Assembly (NCBI RefSeq): GCF_048548695.1
Contig: NZ_JBLYIF010000011.1
Source of the DNA: Neptuniibacter sp048548695
Lineage (GTDB): Bacteria > Pseudomonadota > Gammaproteobacteria > Pseudomonadales > Balneatricaceae
Reading direction: 5' to 3' (one strand)
Length of the DNA stretch: 64,000 nucleotides
Position 1 is the stretch's first letter. Each line of letters opens with the position of its first letter. Below are positions 1 to 9,103 of the stretch, piece after piece. The notes beneath the pieces were generated by a model. It had not been told where the DNA came from, did not search any database, and saw nothing but the letters and a program-made list of their open reading frames with translations. The position numbers and the translations under genes were made by a program.

Positions 1-1
1 G

Positions 2-700
2 TGCCGCTTTTATAACCTAACCACTCAAGCCTTTATCCTGGATTTTTATGCAGATAAGGACACCGCTTACTTCACCATGCGACTAACTAATCCCAGCCTT
101 GATGTACAGCATATGCTGATCGATTTCTTACTGCTGATCTGGCACCGTTTTCCCGCCTGGCTGACCGGACAACGCATTCCGCTAACCCGGGTCACCTTTG
201 ATTTTCCTGCACCTGAGCATGCCAGGGAGTATCGCTTGCTCTTCCCCTGCCCGGTTGAGTTTGATCAGTCCGTATCGGGTTTCAGTTTTCCAGCCAGTTG
301 TTTGAACTGGCCTGTGGTTCAGACCCGAAACAGCTTACGAGAACATCTACACCGCGCACCGCTGGACTGGTTTGAGAAACAGAATTACTACCCAACCTAC
401 ACTCGGCGGGTACTGGATGCCCTGACCGCTGAGCAGCAGTTCCACAATCTACAGATTGAAGAGATCGCCCACAATCTGGCCATGACTTCACGCACTCTGC
501 GCCGCAAATTGGCCGACGAACACACCTCATTTCGCGATATAAAACATATCGCCCGACGGGACACAGCGATTCACCTGCTGTCCTTGCGTAACCTCCCGGT
601 GGGCCGTATTGCCCATATGCTGGGTTTCACCGAAGCAGCGTCCTTTTCACGGGCGTTCAAGGAGTGGACCGGCGTCACCCCGCACTTCTATAAAAAATAA
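2..700 (+). CDS. AraC family transcriptional regulator, 5'-truncated by the window edge
   Basis: The reading frame is open from base 2 with no stop upstream of the first ATG at 77, so the gene begins outside the window. The C-terminal ~100 residues hold two helix-turn-helix segments typical of AraC proteins (IEEIAHNLAMTSRTLRRKL, then VGRIAHMLGFTEAASFSRAF, followed by WTGVTP). The N-terminal part resembles the arabinose-binding-like domain found in regulators of about 340 residues, such as the one at 39083-40156. It lies convergent to the DUF1329/DUF1302/RND operon and may regulate it, but nothing in the sequence proves that. The family call is secure; the ligand and targets are unknown. Confidence 0.85.
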   Translation, partial: CRFYNLTTQAFILDFYADKDTAYFTMRLTNPSLDVQHMLIDFLLLIWHRFPAWLTGQRIPLTRVTFDFPAPEHAREYRLLFPCPVEFDQSVSGFSFPASCLNWPVVQTRNSLREHLHRAPLDWFEKQNYYPTYTRRVLDALTAEQQFHNLQIEEIAHNLAMTSRTLRRKLADEHTSFRDIKHIARRDTAIHLLSLRNLPVGRIAHMLGFTEAASFSRAFKEWTGVTPHFYKK

Positions 701-723
701 CCGACCTGGTTGCTCCCAGACAT

Positions 724-753
724 AAAAAAGCCGGACAGTATTTCATGTCCGGC
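724..753 (-). terminator. Intrinsic terminator of the DUF1302/DUF1329 operon
   Basis: An 8-bp stem GCCGGACA/TGTCCGGC (730-737 with 746-753) has an 8-nt loop. Read on the minus strand it is followed by six T residues (724-729). It lies 32 bp past the DUF1329 stop codon. Confidence 0.8.
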
Positions 754-784
754 AAACAGTTAAGGGCCTAGCAAAACCGAAAGA

Positions 785-2101
785 TCATGCCCCGGAGGCG
801 CGCAGGTTCTGTACTGTCATTTTGCTTTCAGGCGTGAGTACAGGATCAACGATGCCTTTGAACTGACCGGTAGTGCAGTGATCTGCCTGAACATCGATCA
901 TCGAGAATGCATCATCAATAGATACCCCGGTACCTTTGTTCTGCGGCAGGTGATGATCCGGGTGCGACTGACCGATCAGCCAGCTTTTCCACATATCCCC
1001 TTTGCGGTCATAGGTAATATTGCGAGGGATTGTGAAGGTCTGCGCGTCAATATAGTGTTCACGCTTACTGATCGGATGGTTTGGATCGACCGGATCGGAC
1101 TCCAGTACATACACCTTGCGCAACTGCCAGGTGATCTGCGGGAAGCAGCCACCCTTATCACCAAACGCCACCACCTGATAACCATCATCATCTGCATGAG
1201 TTTCCTGATCCAGTGTCAGGTCGTTATGGTTAAACATGGGCAACAGCATGTTTTTGCTGCCTTTATAGGTCCACTCCATATCACTGATACGACCGTTATA
1301 ACCCTCAAAATCTTCGATCATAAGGTCAGAACCCAGGAATGAATCGGTCACCTGACCGGTAGAGAGACGGCGTACCCGGCGCTGGAATCCGAGGTAGAGG
1401 TAGGCATTATCCCGTTTCAAGTCATCTTCGAACCGCTGGATCAATAGCTGGGTGTTCTTGATATCAAACGGCTCCAGTACCTGAACATAGATTCCCCGGA
1501 ACAGACCGGACGGGTTGGGCGTAATTTCCGGTACGGGTGTCTGCTGGGTACGGTGGGTGTAGTTCAGGAAGTGGAAATTGAACTTTACAGTACGCTCAAC
1601 CTTGCCAGTATTCATGGCACGGTATTTCCAGTAGAACGGCATGATCACCGCCGAATCACCCCAGTTGTAGCCATACTTATAGTTCCAGGCCAGTTTTTCA
1701 CCGGCACGGGGGTCATCCAGAGAGGGTTCCTGCGGAAACGGACGACCGGCTACCGAGCCTTCGATCTGACCCGATTGGTCACCCAGCTTGGTGCTGCCGG
1801 CATGGCTTCGGGTTGCATCAACGTAGGATGCGTGCAGATCAAATGAAGTGGTTGCACCCACCTTAATGGTGGTATCACCATTTTTGATGAACTGGTACAT
1901 CGCCGGATCAAGATATGCCTTAACCGTTTCAACGTTGCCAGCATCGATCACCATGCCCGGTTTAATGCCTTCTGCGTTGGGCAGGCTATTGGCGTATGGA
2001 TAAAAAGAGTTCTGGATAACCTCTTCAGAAACTGCCTCGGCCTGGGCAACAGAAATACTGGCTGCAGTCAGTGCTGCCGCTAAAAATACTTTCTTAAACA
2101 T
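785..2101 (-). CDS. DUF1329 family outer-membrane-associated protein
   Basis: This 438-residue protein has a clear Sec signal peptide ending near AQAEA. The length and overall sequence (an aromatic-rich beta-strand protein with a YKYGYNWGDSAVIMPFYWKY segment) fit DUF1329, a family usually encoded next to DUF1302. The fold is thought to be related to the lipoprotein-carrier LolA/LolB type, but its biochemical role is not established. It is the last gene of an operon with DUF1302 (18 bp upstream), an RND exporter and a YCF48-like lipoprotein. The inferred role is handling a hydrophobic compound at the outer membrane. Its position beside phenol catabolic genes, with a sigma-54 promoter at the operon head, suggests aromatic-related substrates; that is inference. 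Confidence 0.8.
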   Translation of the reverse strand: MFKKVFLAAALTAASISVAQAEAVSEEVIQNSFYPYANSLPNAEGIKPGMVIDAGNVETVKAYLDPAMYQFIKNGDTTIKVGATTSFDLHASYVDATRSHAGSTKLGDQSGQIEGSVAGRPFPQEPSLDDPRAGEKLAWNYKYGYNWGDSAVIMPFYWKYRAMNTGKVERTVKFNFHFLNYTHRTQQTPVPEITPNPSGLFRGIYVQVLEPFDIKNTQLLIQRFEDDLKRDNAYLYLGFQRRVRRLSTGQVTDSFLGSDLMIEDFEGYNGRISDMEWTYKGSKNMLLPMFNHNDLTLDQETHADDDGYQVVAFGDKGGCFPQITWQLRKVYVLESDPVDPNHPISKREHYIDAQTFTIPRNITYDRKGDMWKSWLIGQSHPDHHLPQNKGTGVSIDDAFSMIDVQADHCTTGQFKGIVDPVLTPESKMTVQNLRASGA

Positions 2102-2119
2102 GTGAATACCCTAAATTTA

Positions 2120-3754
2120 TTAGAAGCTGTAACGCACTGTCAGCTGAATCTCGTCTTCCCGATTCGCAACACCGATCGGGCCATTAGTAAACCGTGCCAG
2201 AGGCTCATAGGTTTCTGTGCCGGCAACCGACCAGGCGAAGGTTTCGTCACCACCGGTTTTCACATTCAACCCAAGGTTAAACATCCAGTGGTTATCCGGT
2301 GTCCATGACACACTTGGCGCGATAACCGTGGCTTTACCACCAAAATCATGGGCGATAATTACCTGCGGACTCAGACGGTTATTCATGTACCAGCCCTTGA
2401 ACAACAGCGTACTGATCCAGTTGTCCTCTTCGTTGGGCATATCCTCGACATGATCCAGAATATGCTCACCAAACAGCTGGGCCGAAATCAGGAAGGCACT
2501 GCTCGTACCCAATGCCGGTATCACCAGGTTCTTGTCGAAACCAATGACGTAACGCAACATGTCAGATTCTTTGTGGCCATCAGTATCACGCGGCAGCTCT
2601 TCGCCTTCGCTGTAGGCCAGCTCCAGACGCCAGGTGGCATCAATGTTCATGCTGTAGTAGTCAATGGCACCACCGATCAAGTTGACCCGTGGGAACTTGA
2701 TGTCGAAAACACCGTCTTCAAGGAAAGGCGTATTACCCGGCGCCACCGGTGACAACGGATCAAACGCTGGGTTGTAACGGAAATGCAGAGACGGTAACTG
2801 CTGACGGTAATGCAGTGCGTTCAGGGAGAATGTGGCATCGCCATACACCCCTTCCCACTTCAGGCCAAACTGACTGTTTTTCAGGCTCCAGCTAGGTTCT
2901 TCTACATCGTGAATGATCGGCCAGGGTCCCAAACGTGAGCTGAAGAAACAGCCCGCATCGAGGATTTTATAGGACTGGCCACAGGTACCCAGGTTGTTGG
3001 GGCGGAACTTATCGAAGTTCCAGACGAACGACAGGTTGATATCATCAAAGGTTTCAGTGGCACCCATCCGCCAGGTGGCATTCACCATCCACTGCGGAAT
3101 ACGGATATCTTCCAGCTCGTCATAGATATTGTGGCGGGAGTAGTCCACCGGATTGATCACATCCAACACCCGGAATAGGTCAGTCTTGCCCCAAACCACT
3201 TGCTGTTTACCCAGAGTCACGGAAAGGACATCACCGTTATCCAGCGGCAGATCACCACGCACATAGAACTCGCGGATAAAGTCTAGGCGGTCGTTGAACT
3301 CGGGGAATTTTGCGTCTTTCTCTTCCTGATCCATATAGCCGTCGAGGTTATGACACAGGGTCGGATCATTCTCACACGGAAATGGCACACCGGCTGACAG
3401 AATAGTCGGTGAAGAGATATCGCTGTCGTGCCAGTCAGCCCCCAGATAGGGCTGGGTTGCATCCTTGCCGAACTCATCATCGTTCAGGTCGTATACCCCA
3501 TCATAGGTGCCCCTTAAGGTGCCATTGATGCTGACATTACGCCAGGTATCGGACTGGATCGATCGAAAAAACTCTGCCTGGGCAGTGTTGCGGAATTTCG
3601 ACATTCCCACCCCATCGCGATAGTAAGTCGCGTTTTCCACAAACCCTGCCCATTCAATATCCTCAGCGTGCACAGTGCCGGCTGCAGTTGCAGCCAGCCC
3701 GGCTGAGATACACAAGGGAAGTGATTTAAGGGTCATTTTTATTGTTTTTGGCAT
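2120..3754 (-). CDS. DUF1302 family outer-membrane beta-barrel protein
   Basis: This 544-residue protein has a signal peptide (cleavage near TVHAED) and ends in an aromatic residue (LTVRYSF), as outer-membrane barrels do. Alternating beta-strand patterns run throughout, with motifs typical of DUF1302 (YVRGDLPLDNG, VTLGKQQVVWGKTDLFRVLD, NPVDYSRHN). Members are predicted barrels of 500-650 residues that travel with DUF1329 proteins in hydrocarbon-, sterol- and aromatic-degrading bacteria. A role in passage or export of hydrophobic molecules is suggested by context, not shown. The gene lies 67 bp downstream of the RND gene. Confidence 0.82.
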   Translation of the reverse strand: MPKTIKMTLKSLPLCISAGLAATAAGTVHAEDIEWAGFVENATYYRDGVGMSKFRNTAQAEFFRSIQSDTWRNVSINGTLRGTYDGVYDLNDDEFGKDATQPYLGADWHDSDISSPTILSAGVPFPCENDPTLCHNLDGYMDQEEKDAKFPEFNDRLDFIREFYVRGDLPLDNGDVLSVTLGKQQVVWGKTDLFRVLDVINPVDYSRHNIYDELEDIRIPQWMVNATWRMGATETFDDINLSFVWNFDKFRPNNLGTCGQSYKILDAGCFFSSRLGPWPIIHDVEEPSWSLKNSQFGLKWEGVYGDATFSLNALHYRQQLPSLHFRYNPAFDPLSPVAPGNTPFLEDGVFDIKFPRVNLIGGAIDYYSMNIDATWRLELAYSEGEELPRDTDGHKESDMLRYVIGFDKNLVIPALGTSSAFLISAQLFGEHILDHVEDMPNEEDNWISTLLFKGWYMNNRLSPQVIIAHDFGGKATVIAPSVSWTPDNHWMFNLGLNVKTGGDETFAWSVAGTETYEPLARFTNGPIGVANREDEIQLTVRYSF

Positions 3755-3821
3755 ATAGAACCCCTTCAGGTTGTTTTGGCTATGGTTGTTGTGTGTTTTT
3801 TTATAATTTTGCGCCCTGAGG

Positions 3822-6212
3822 TCAGGCGTGAATTACGCCATCTTCATCGGCATAGGCTTTACAGATAAATTTTGGTTTGAACACCAGTACCCAACTCGGC
3901 ACCAGCAGCATCGCGGCAGCGCCATTCAGCAACACCATGACAATCAGCAGCAGTGCAGCATCGGCCTGGAAACGCAGATCGGATAGCAGTACCCACATGA
4001 CGATGCCGGAGATCAGGGTAATCGCCGTAAAGCTGATCGCCAGCCCGGTGGTACTGATTGCCCGACGGACAGCGGCAGTGATATCTCCCTGCGCCACCAT
4101 CTCTGCGCGGATGCGATCCATCATGTAGATGGAATAGTCGATACCCACCCCAACACCCACCGCAATGATCGGCACTGTGTTGATATTGATGCCCATGCCG
4201 GTGACGCCCATGTAGGCATAGGTCATGGTGGTGGCGAACAGCATCGCCATAAACATCATGGTGCCCGCCGCCAGTGACTGATAGAAGAACATCACCATGG
4301 CAAAGATCAGCAGGAACACTAATGGCAGCACCCAGAGATTGGTTTCATATGCCGCCTCGTTCATGGCAGCAGTCACGCCGATGGTGCCACCCGCCAGTCG
4401 GATCTCCAGCCCCTCTACCCGGTTCTGGTTATCCGCGATCCACTGTTTTGCGGTATGAATCGCACGCCGGATGGTTTCACCCTGGTGATCCTTGTAATAG
4501 AACACCAGGTTGGCGATCCGCTCATCAGTATCTACAAACTCATTCAGTGCCCCTGGAATCGGGCTGGACATCATGTAGGTGAACATCAGACCACCGACAT
4601 ACATCTGATCATCAGGGATCTGAATCCAACGCGGATCATCGTTATGCAGCAAGCGATTAACCTGTTTGATCAGGTCCGGGATACCTTTGGAACCACCCAC
4701 CTCAGGATCAAGCAACATATGCTTTTGCAGATCACTGAGCGCCGCCAGCACGTCCGGTTTTTTGATATCACCCTTGTTCCTTGTTTCCGCCACGATGTAC
4801 AGCTCCTCCGATCCGGGGAAACTGTCATTTATCGCTTTGGATGACACGTTGTAGTCATGGTCCTGATACAGGATCGGCGAACCGGGTTCCGATTCACCAA
4901 TCACCACCTGGGATGAGAAATACCAGCCGCTGGCCAGCAGCAGTGCCGCCAGGGTCAGCGCATGACGGCCAGCGCGTTCGCTGCTGATCAGGTTGGCGCA
5001 GCCAAAACCCACATTGCGGAAGATATTGTTGTGGATCTCGATTTTTTTCGGTTTAGGTAGAATCGACAGCAACAACGGCACGGCCAGCAGCACTGTAATG
5101 ATGATCGACAAGGCCCACAGCGAGGCATAGTGCGCCAGCTTGGTATTCAGCGGTATTGAGCCAATCGCGATCAGCAGCAAACCGATCCCATCTGACACCA
5201 CCCCCAAACTCCCGGGGCGGAACAGGTTTTCAAAAGTCGAACGTGCCGCCTTATGGTGATCAGCATGATCGTTCAGTTCGAGATAGTAACGCTCGACTAT
5301 CTGAATGCCATGGGACATCGCTCGGGCTGAAATCAGGAACGGAATCACCAGTCCCAGCGGATCTAGGTTATAGCCAAACAACGAGATAATGCCGATGCCC
5401 CAGATGGAGGATACGATCACTGCACCCAAGGGTATCAACACCCCATACGCCTTACGGAAGTAGAACATCAGCAGACCGATCATGATCAGGGCAGTAAACA
5501 GGAATATCTCAATGATCTGGTCCAGATACTGATAAGCCCAGCCAACCAGCATCGGCTGACCTGTCACATGGATACGATACCCCTCTGCAGACTCTTTCAG
5601 ACGCAACTGCTGAATGGAATTAAAGGTACCGGCATAGTCCAGCTGGCCCTCATTCAACTGCGCCTTAACCAACGCCATCTTCATGTCCGGCGACACCAGC
5701 GGTCCGTAAACCCGCGGATCCGCCACCACATCTGAGCGCAGCGACGCCAGCGCTTCTGCTGCCATATCGCCGCCCTGAGGGTCGTAATAGGACTCTGAGT
5801 TAACATTGCCTTCCGGCGTCATCCAGACCTTGCGAGAGTTTCGATGGGTTACGCTGGCCACCAGGTTGTGATTTACCCCCGGTAGGCTGTCTACTGCCAG
5901 CGTTACTCGATGGATCTTCTCCAGTGCTTCATTGCTGAAGATATCGCCCTGTTCCACCTCAACGCCGACGATAATCACGTTAGCGCCGCCAAAGGACTCC
6001 TTAATCTCGTTATGCAACTGGATATAGGTATGCTCCTGCGGTAACAGGTCGGCAAAGTCCGAATACATCTTTACCCCGGGAATCTGCAGCGCAAAAAACA
6101 CGGTGATTGCCAGAATCATGCTGAGAATAATCTTGGGATGTTTAAACACTACCCCATCGAGTTTGTGTAAAAAATGCGTGGCCTTATGGGCCTTAGCGGA
6201 TTGTTTATCCAT
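3822..6212 (-). CDS. RND/MMPL superfamily exporter
   Basis: This 796-residue inner-membrane protein shows the RND layout of one N-terminal TM helix (about residues 28-48), a large periplasmic loop, a block of about five helices (230-390), then the same arrangement repeated (loop about 440-625, helices 630-780). The GVGVGIDYSIYMMDR segment in the second block matches the proton-relay region of MMPL-type transporters. It resembles single-polypeptide hydrophobe exporters (HpnN/MmpL-like) rather than AcrB, which is over 1000 residues. It is encoded between a YCF48-like lipoprotein gene (14 bp gap) and DUF1302, so a trans-envelope route for hydrophobic compounds is plausible. The substrate is unknown. 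Confidence 0.85.
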   Translation of the reverse strand: MDKQSAKAHKATHFLHKLDGVVFKHPKIILSMILAITVFFALQIPGVKMYSDFADLLPQEHTYIQLHNEIKESFGGANVIIVGVEVEQGDIFSNEALEKIHRVTLAVDSLPGVNHNLVASVTHRNSRKVWMTPEGNVNSESYYDPQGGDMAAEALASLRSDVVADPRVYGPLVSPDMKMALVKAQLNEGQLDYAGTFNSIQQLRLKESAEGYRIHVTGQPMLVGWAYQYLDQIIEIFLFTALIMIGLLMFYFRKAYGVLIPLGAVIVSSIWGIGIISLFGYNLDPLGLVIPFLISARAMSHGIQIVERYYLELNDHADHHKAARSTFENLFRPGSLGVVSDGIGLLLIAIGSIPLNTKLAHYASLWALSIIITVLLAVPLLLSILPKPKKIEIHNNIFRNVGFGCANLISSERAGRHALTLAALLLASGWYFSSQVVIGESEPGSPILYQDHDYNVSSKAINDSFPGSEELYIVAETRNKGDIKKPDVLAALSDLQKHMLLDPEVGGSKGIPDLIKQVNRLLHNDDPRWIQIPDDQMYVGGLMFTYMMSSPIPGALNEFVDTDERIANLVFYYKDHQGETIRRAIHTAKQWIADNQNRVEGLEIRLAGGTIGVTAAMNEAAYETNLWVLPLVFLLIFAMVMFFYQSLAAGTMMFMAMLFATTMTYAYMGVTGMGININTVPIIAVGVGVGIDYSIYMMDRIRAEMVAQGDITAAVRRAISTTGLAISFTAITLISGIVMWVLLSDLRFQADAALLLIVMVLLNGAAAMLLVPSWVLVFKPKFICKAYADEDGVIHA

Positions 6213-6226
6213 GGTTCAGGCCTCTG

Positions 6227-7261
6227 TTATTTTTGTGTCAGGCGGGCTTGGTCGCCGTTGATATCCAGCGAGAGCAGTGATCCGGCCCCACCGGCCAGTA
6301 ATACCGTGTGGTCAGGTAACTGCATGGCGGCACGCAGATATACCGGTGGATGCTGAAAATTCACACTGCTCCATGCGCCACCCTGGTACTGCAGCAATGT
6401 GCTGTGGTCACCAAAAGCAAACAGAGAGGTATCGGTGCGTAGAAATCCGTAGATCGGTGATTCGGTCGGAGTTGACTGTTGCTCCCAGTTGCTACCACCA
6501 TCCCGGGTATAGAGAATTTTGCCACTCAATCCACCCACCCAACCCTCTTGCGGGGTCATGAACTGGGTTGCATGGGCGTAGAAATCATCCGGAATATATT
6601 GCGGCTCATTCCAACTCACACCACCGTCCGTTGAATGAACCAACAGACCAAATTCACCACTGACGATCAGATTGTCAGAATCCAGAAACTCGATACCAGT
6701 AAGCATGGCATCTTCATTCAGACTCTGTTCCTGCCAGGACTGTCCCGCATCAGCTGAATGCAGAATGGTAGAAAAACTGCCCACGACCCAGACACTGTTA
6801 TCTGGCGCACAGGCGACCGCCATCAGATCTTCGGATGTATCCACATCCATCGCCTGCCAGCTGGTTGCATTGTCGGTACTGCGCCAGACCTGTCTGTGTA
6901 TACTCAACGCCATCAAGCTCTGATCTGGACAGGCAGCAATATCAATCAACGGGGGTTCACCGGGGATGGCAGAGCGCTGCCAGCGGGCAGTGTGTTTATC
7001 ACCGATCATTACCAGACCATCGTTGCCGACGGCGTAGATACCTTGATCATTGGTGGCCAGTGCTTGGAACTGGTCGGTGCGGCGCACCTCTTTATGCAGC
7101 TCCTGATTCACACCTTCGAGATTAAGGGGGGCTTCACAACCGGTTAGTACCAGCATCATGCAGCCAGAGCCTAAAACTGTTTTTGTTAAAGCCGGCCATG
7201 TGCATTGCACATTATGTAGCGGCCGGACTTTGACGTGTCTTGTTTTAATTATCGACGTCAT
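6227..7261 (-). CDS. YCF48/BNR-repeat lipoprotein
   Basis: Several BNR/Asp-box-like repeats (RSTDNATSWQ, HSADAGQSWQE, HSTDGGVSWNE, YTRDGGSNWEQ) indicate a beta-propeller of the YCF48 photosystem-assembly-factor-like family, here in a non-photosynthetic setting. A lipobox (LTGC) about 40 residues in implies lipidation. The frame extends to a TTG at 7294, but I chose the ATG at 7261: it has GGTGA eight bases upstream, and the predicted sigma-54 start near 7304 leaves only a 10-base leader for the longer form. It is the first gene of the RND/DUF1302/DUF1329 operon. It may act as an assembly factor for that envelope system; this is inferred only from gene order. Confidence 0.78.
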   Translation of the reverse strand: MTSIIKTRHVKVRPLHNVQCTWPALTKTVLGSGCMMLVLTGCEAPLNLEGVNQELHKEVRRTDQFQALATNDQGIYAVGNDGLVMIGDKHTARWQRSAIPGEPPLIDIAACPDQSLMALSIHRQVWRSTDNATSWQAMDVDTSEDLMAVACAPDNSVWVVGSFSTILHSADAGQSWQEQSLNEDAMLTGIEFLDSDNLIVSGEFGLLVHSTDGGVSWNEPQYIPDDFYAHATQFMTPQEGWVGGLSGKILYTRDGGSNWEQQSTPTESPIYGFLRTDTSLFAFGDHSTLLQYQGGAWSSVNFQHPPVYLRAAMQLPDHTVLLAGGAGSLLSLDINGDQARLTQK

Positions 7262-7315
7262 CGTTTTCACCAATAGCCATTTAAGGAAACCCAATCAGGT
7301 CTCACTACTGGTTGA

Positions 7316-7330
7316 GCAAACACTATGCCA
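7316..7330 (-). promoter_or_regulatory. Sigma-54 (-24/-12) promoter of the YCF48-RND-DUF1302-DUF1329 operon
   Basis: The minus strand reads TGGCATAGTGTTTGC, one base from the consensus TGGCAC-N5-TTGC, with the exact GG-to-GC spacing. The predicted transcription start is near 7304. Confidence 0.68.
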
Positions 7331-7459
7331 GCGTTTTTAAAACGTCCGAAACAAGATTAATAGATCAATTAAATCAGTGTCTTAAATGCATAATCTAAAC
7401 TTGTATTTAGATTTGATCACCTGCGCCTGTTAAGTTTGACGAGTGACTAAATTCATTTT

Positions 7460-7475
7460 TTAATCAAATCATCAA
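7460..7475 (-). promoter_or_regulatory. Candidate XylR/DmpR-type upstream activating site
   Basis: The minus strand reads TTGATGATTTGATTAA, 13 of 16 matches to the palindrome TTGATCAATTGATCAA that I recall as the XylR/DmpR binding consensus. Its centre is about 138 bp upstream of the -24 element at 7330, a normal enhancer distance. Confidence 0.5.
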
Positions 7476-7534
7476 ATGCGCAAAAGCCAAGGTGAGCAAA
7501 TGATGAGCGTGCAGTCGCGTTAGCAACAGGCAAT

Positions 7535-7561
7535 AAAAAAGCCAGCTGCTGCTGGCTTTTA
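7535..7561. terminator. Bidirectional intrinsic terminator after dmpP
   Basis: AAAAGCCAGC and GCTGGCTTTT pair around a TGCT loop (7537-7560), with an A run on the left and a T run on the right. It therefore works for minus-strand transcription leaving dmpP, 30 bp past its stop. Confidence 0.85.
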
Positions 7562-7590
7562 AAATCGGAGACCGAGTATGTTTGGCAGTA

Positions 7591-8652
7591 TCAGATCCGC
7601 TTGAACAGGGCCGACCGGGTAGATTCCTCACCATTATCCGCTGCGGTATAGAAACGCTCCATATGGATATCGCGCTCAAATAACCGCCCCTGCATCAGCG
7701 CCGTGATAGCGGCATCAATCATAGGTGGCGGGCCACAAAGATACGCCTTGTGATTATCAAACCGGCTATCAAAATAAGCCTGAGCTGCTTGATGCACAAA
7801 GCCGGTAAACCCCTGCCACTGATCATCCGCTTCGGGCGCATTCAGCGCCGGGATATAGTGGAAATTGTTATGCGCAGTATCCAGTTGCTCAAACATCTGC
7901 CGGTTATAAAGTTCAGCCACATTGCGGGCGCCCTGGAACAGATAGATCTGACGGTTGTCGCCCTCTTCCAGCAGCTCCAGAATCATCGACTGAGGACTGG
8001 ACAAACCCGAACCACCGGCAATGAAAATCACATCCTGCTGATCAGATTTGCGGGTGAAGAACTGGCCATATGGCCCCGATGCAGGAAGACTATCCCCCAC
8101 CTTCAACTGCTCATGCAGATACCCTGTGCCAGCACCACCCGGTACCCGCCGGACATGCAGTTCCATCTGCTGATTTTCCGATGGTTTGTTGGCTAATGAA
8201 AAAGCGCGGTGTCCTTCGACACCCGGGATGTCCAGGTTGATATACTGACCTGCCTGAAATTCAATTTCCTCATCCAGATCAAAGACAAAACCTTTAATGG
8301 TTGGCGACAGCTCACGTATCTCACGCACAGTGGCCTGAAAATCCTTCACCGGATAACCGGCAAAATCCGGATCAACATCAATATCGGCCTCGAGCACCAG
8401 GTCTGACTCAGGAGTGGCACAACACACCAAAATCTTACCTTCATCACGTTCGACATCCATCAGGGCGAAGGGCGAAGCATTACCCAGATCGACATCCCCT
8501 TCAACCAGCTGGCATTTACAGGTGGCACAGGTGCCATGACCACAGGCAAAAGGCAACCAGACCCCCTGCCGTAGAGCCGCATCGAGAATCGTCTGGCCCT
8601 CTTCCACCTCGATTACATCACCGGTGGGTTCAATGGTTACTTCATACGTCAT
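7591..8652 (-). CDS. dmpP: Phenol hydroxylase reductase component (ferredoxin-FAD/NADH)
   Basis: This 353-residue protein begins with a plant-type 2Fe-2S domain (CGHGTCATCKCQL around residues 37-49, fourth Cys in LVCCATP). An FAD-binding domain follows (RAFSLANKP in place of the usual RxYS) and then an NAD-binding domain (FIAGGSGLSSPQSMI, YLCGPPPMI). It passes electrons from NADH to the diiron oxygenase encoded by dmpLNO. Length and domain order match DmpP/PhP. It is the last gene of dmpKLMNOP, 24 bp after dmpO and just before a strong terminator. Confidence 0.95.
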   Translation of the reverse strand: MTYEVTIEPTGDVIEVEEGQTILDAALRQGVWLPFACGHGTCATCKCQLVEGDVDLGNASPFALMDVERDEGKILVCCATPESDLVLEADIDVDPDFAGYPVKDFQATVREIRELSPTIKGFVFDLDEEIEFQAGQYINLDIPGVEGHRAFSLANKPSENQQMELHVRRVPGGAGTGYLHEQLKVGDSLPASGPYGQFFTRKSDQQDVIFIAGGSGLSSPQSMILELLEEGDNRQIYLFQGARNVAELYNRQMFEQLDTAHNNFHYIPALNAPEADDQWQGFTGFVHQAAQAYFDSRFDNHKAYLCGPPPMIDAAITALMQGRLFERDIHMERFYTAADNGEESTRSALFKRI

Positions 8653-8676
8653 AATGCTCTACTCTTGCGGCGTAAA

Positions 8677-9039
8677 TCAGACATCAGCGCCCTGGAACCC
8701 TTTCAGTTCCGGCGTCTGGAAGCGCAGCAGGGATTTATGTCCAATCCCCTGATCCTTCAGCGCCACATCCATCTGCGGGATAAACGGCTGGCCATCCAAT
8801 AGCCACTCGGCGGTTGCCCAGTTCACTTGCTGATACTCAGGGTGCGGTGAAAAACCTTCAGCCATCACTTCTTCTATTAATGCCTTGAAAATCAGCTCTG
8901 GCGGAACCGAAAACGCAAAGGCGGCACAAAACATCATGTGCTTGTCCCAGCCAACATATACCAGCTGGTTGCCGTTAAAGTTTTCCATCCGGTCTCTGAC
9001 TTGACCCTGATAATCGGGCACGATTGCTTGTAAGGACAT
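8677..9039 (-). CDS. dmpO: Phenol hydroxylase gamma-type subunit
   Basis: This 120-residue protein fits the small oxygenase subunit (DmpO/PhO) of multicomponent phenol hydroxylases by length, position between dmpN and dmpP, and sequence (VYVGWDKHMMFCAAFAFSVPPELIF). It forms the (alpha-beta-gamma)2 hydroxylase with DmpN and DmpL. No catalytic residues are expected in it. It is spaced 64 bp from dmpN and 24 bp from dmpP. Confidence 0.93.
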   Translation of the reverse strand: MSLQAIVPDYQGQVRDRMENFNGNQLVYVGWDKHMMFCAAFAFSVPPELIFKALIEEVMAEGFSPHPEYQQVNWATAEWLLDGQPFIPQMDVALKDQGIGHKSLLRFQTPELKGFQGADV

Positions 9040-9103
9040 ATTATTATTCTCACTTTACCGGCAGGGAACCTAAGCCCCCTGCGCTGTTGTCAGTTGCAGT
9101 TGC

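Larger units (their letters stand above)
7262..7590. other. Intergenic region between the exporter operon and dmpP
   Basis: No gene is visible. From left to right it holds the -24/-12 element of the exporter operon (7316-7330), an AT-rich tract with a hairpin ATCTAAA-N6-TTTAGAT (7393-7412), a XylR/DmpR-like palindrome (7460-7475) and the terminator of the phenol hydroxylase operon (7535-7561). The layout matches an enhancer-activated promoter. Confidence 0.6.

Noticed and set aside
282..530. Antisense frame within the AraC gene and many similar long antisense frames across the window
   Set aside because: They lie opposite well-supported genes, have compositions typical of shadow frames and match no family.
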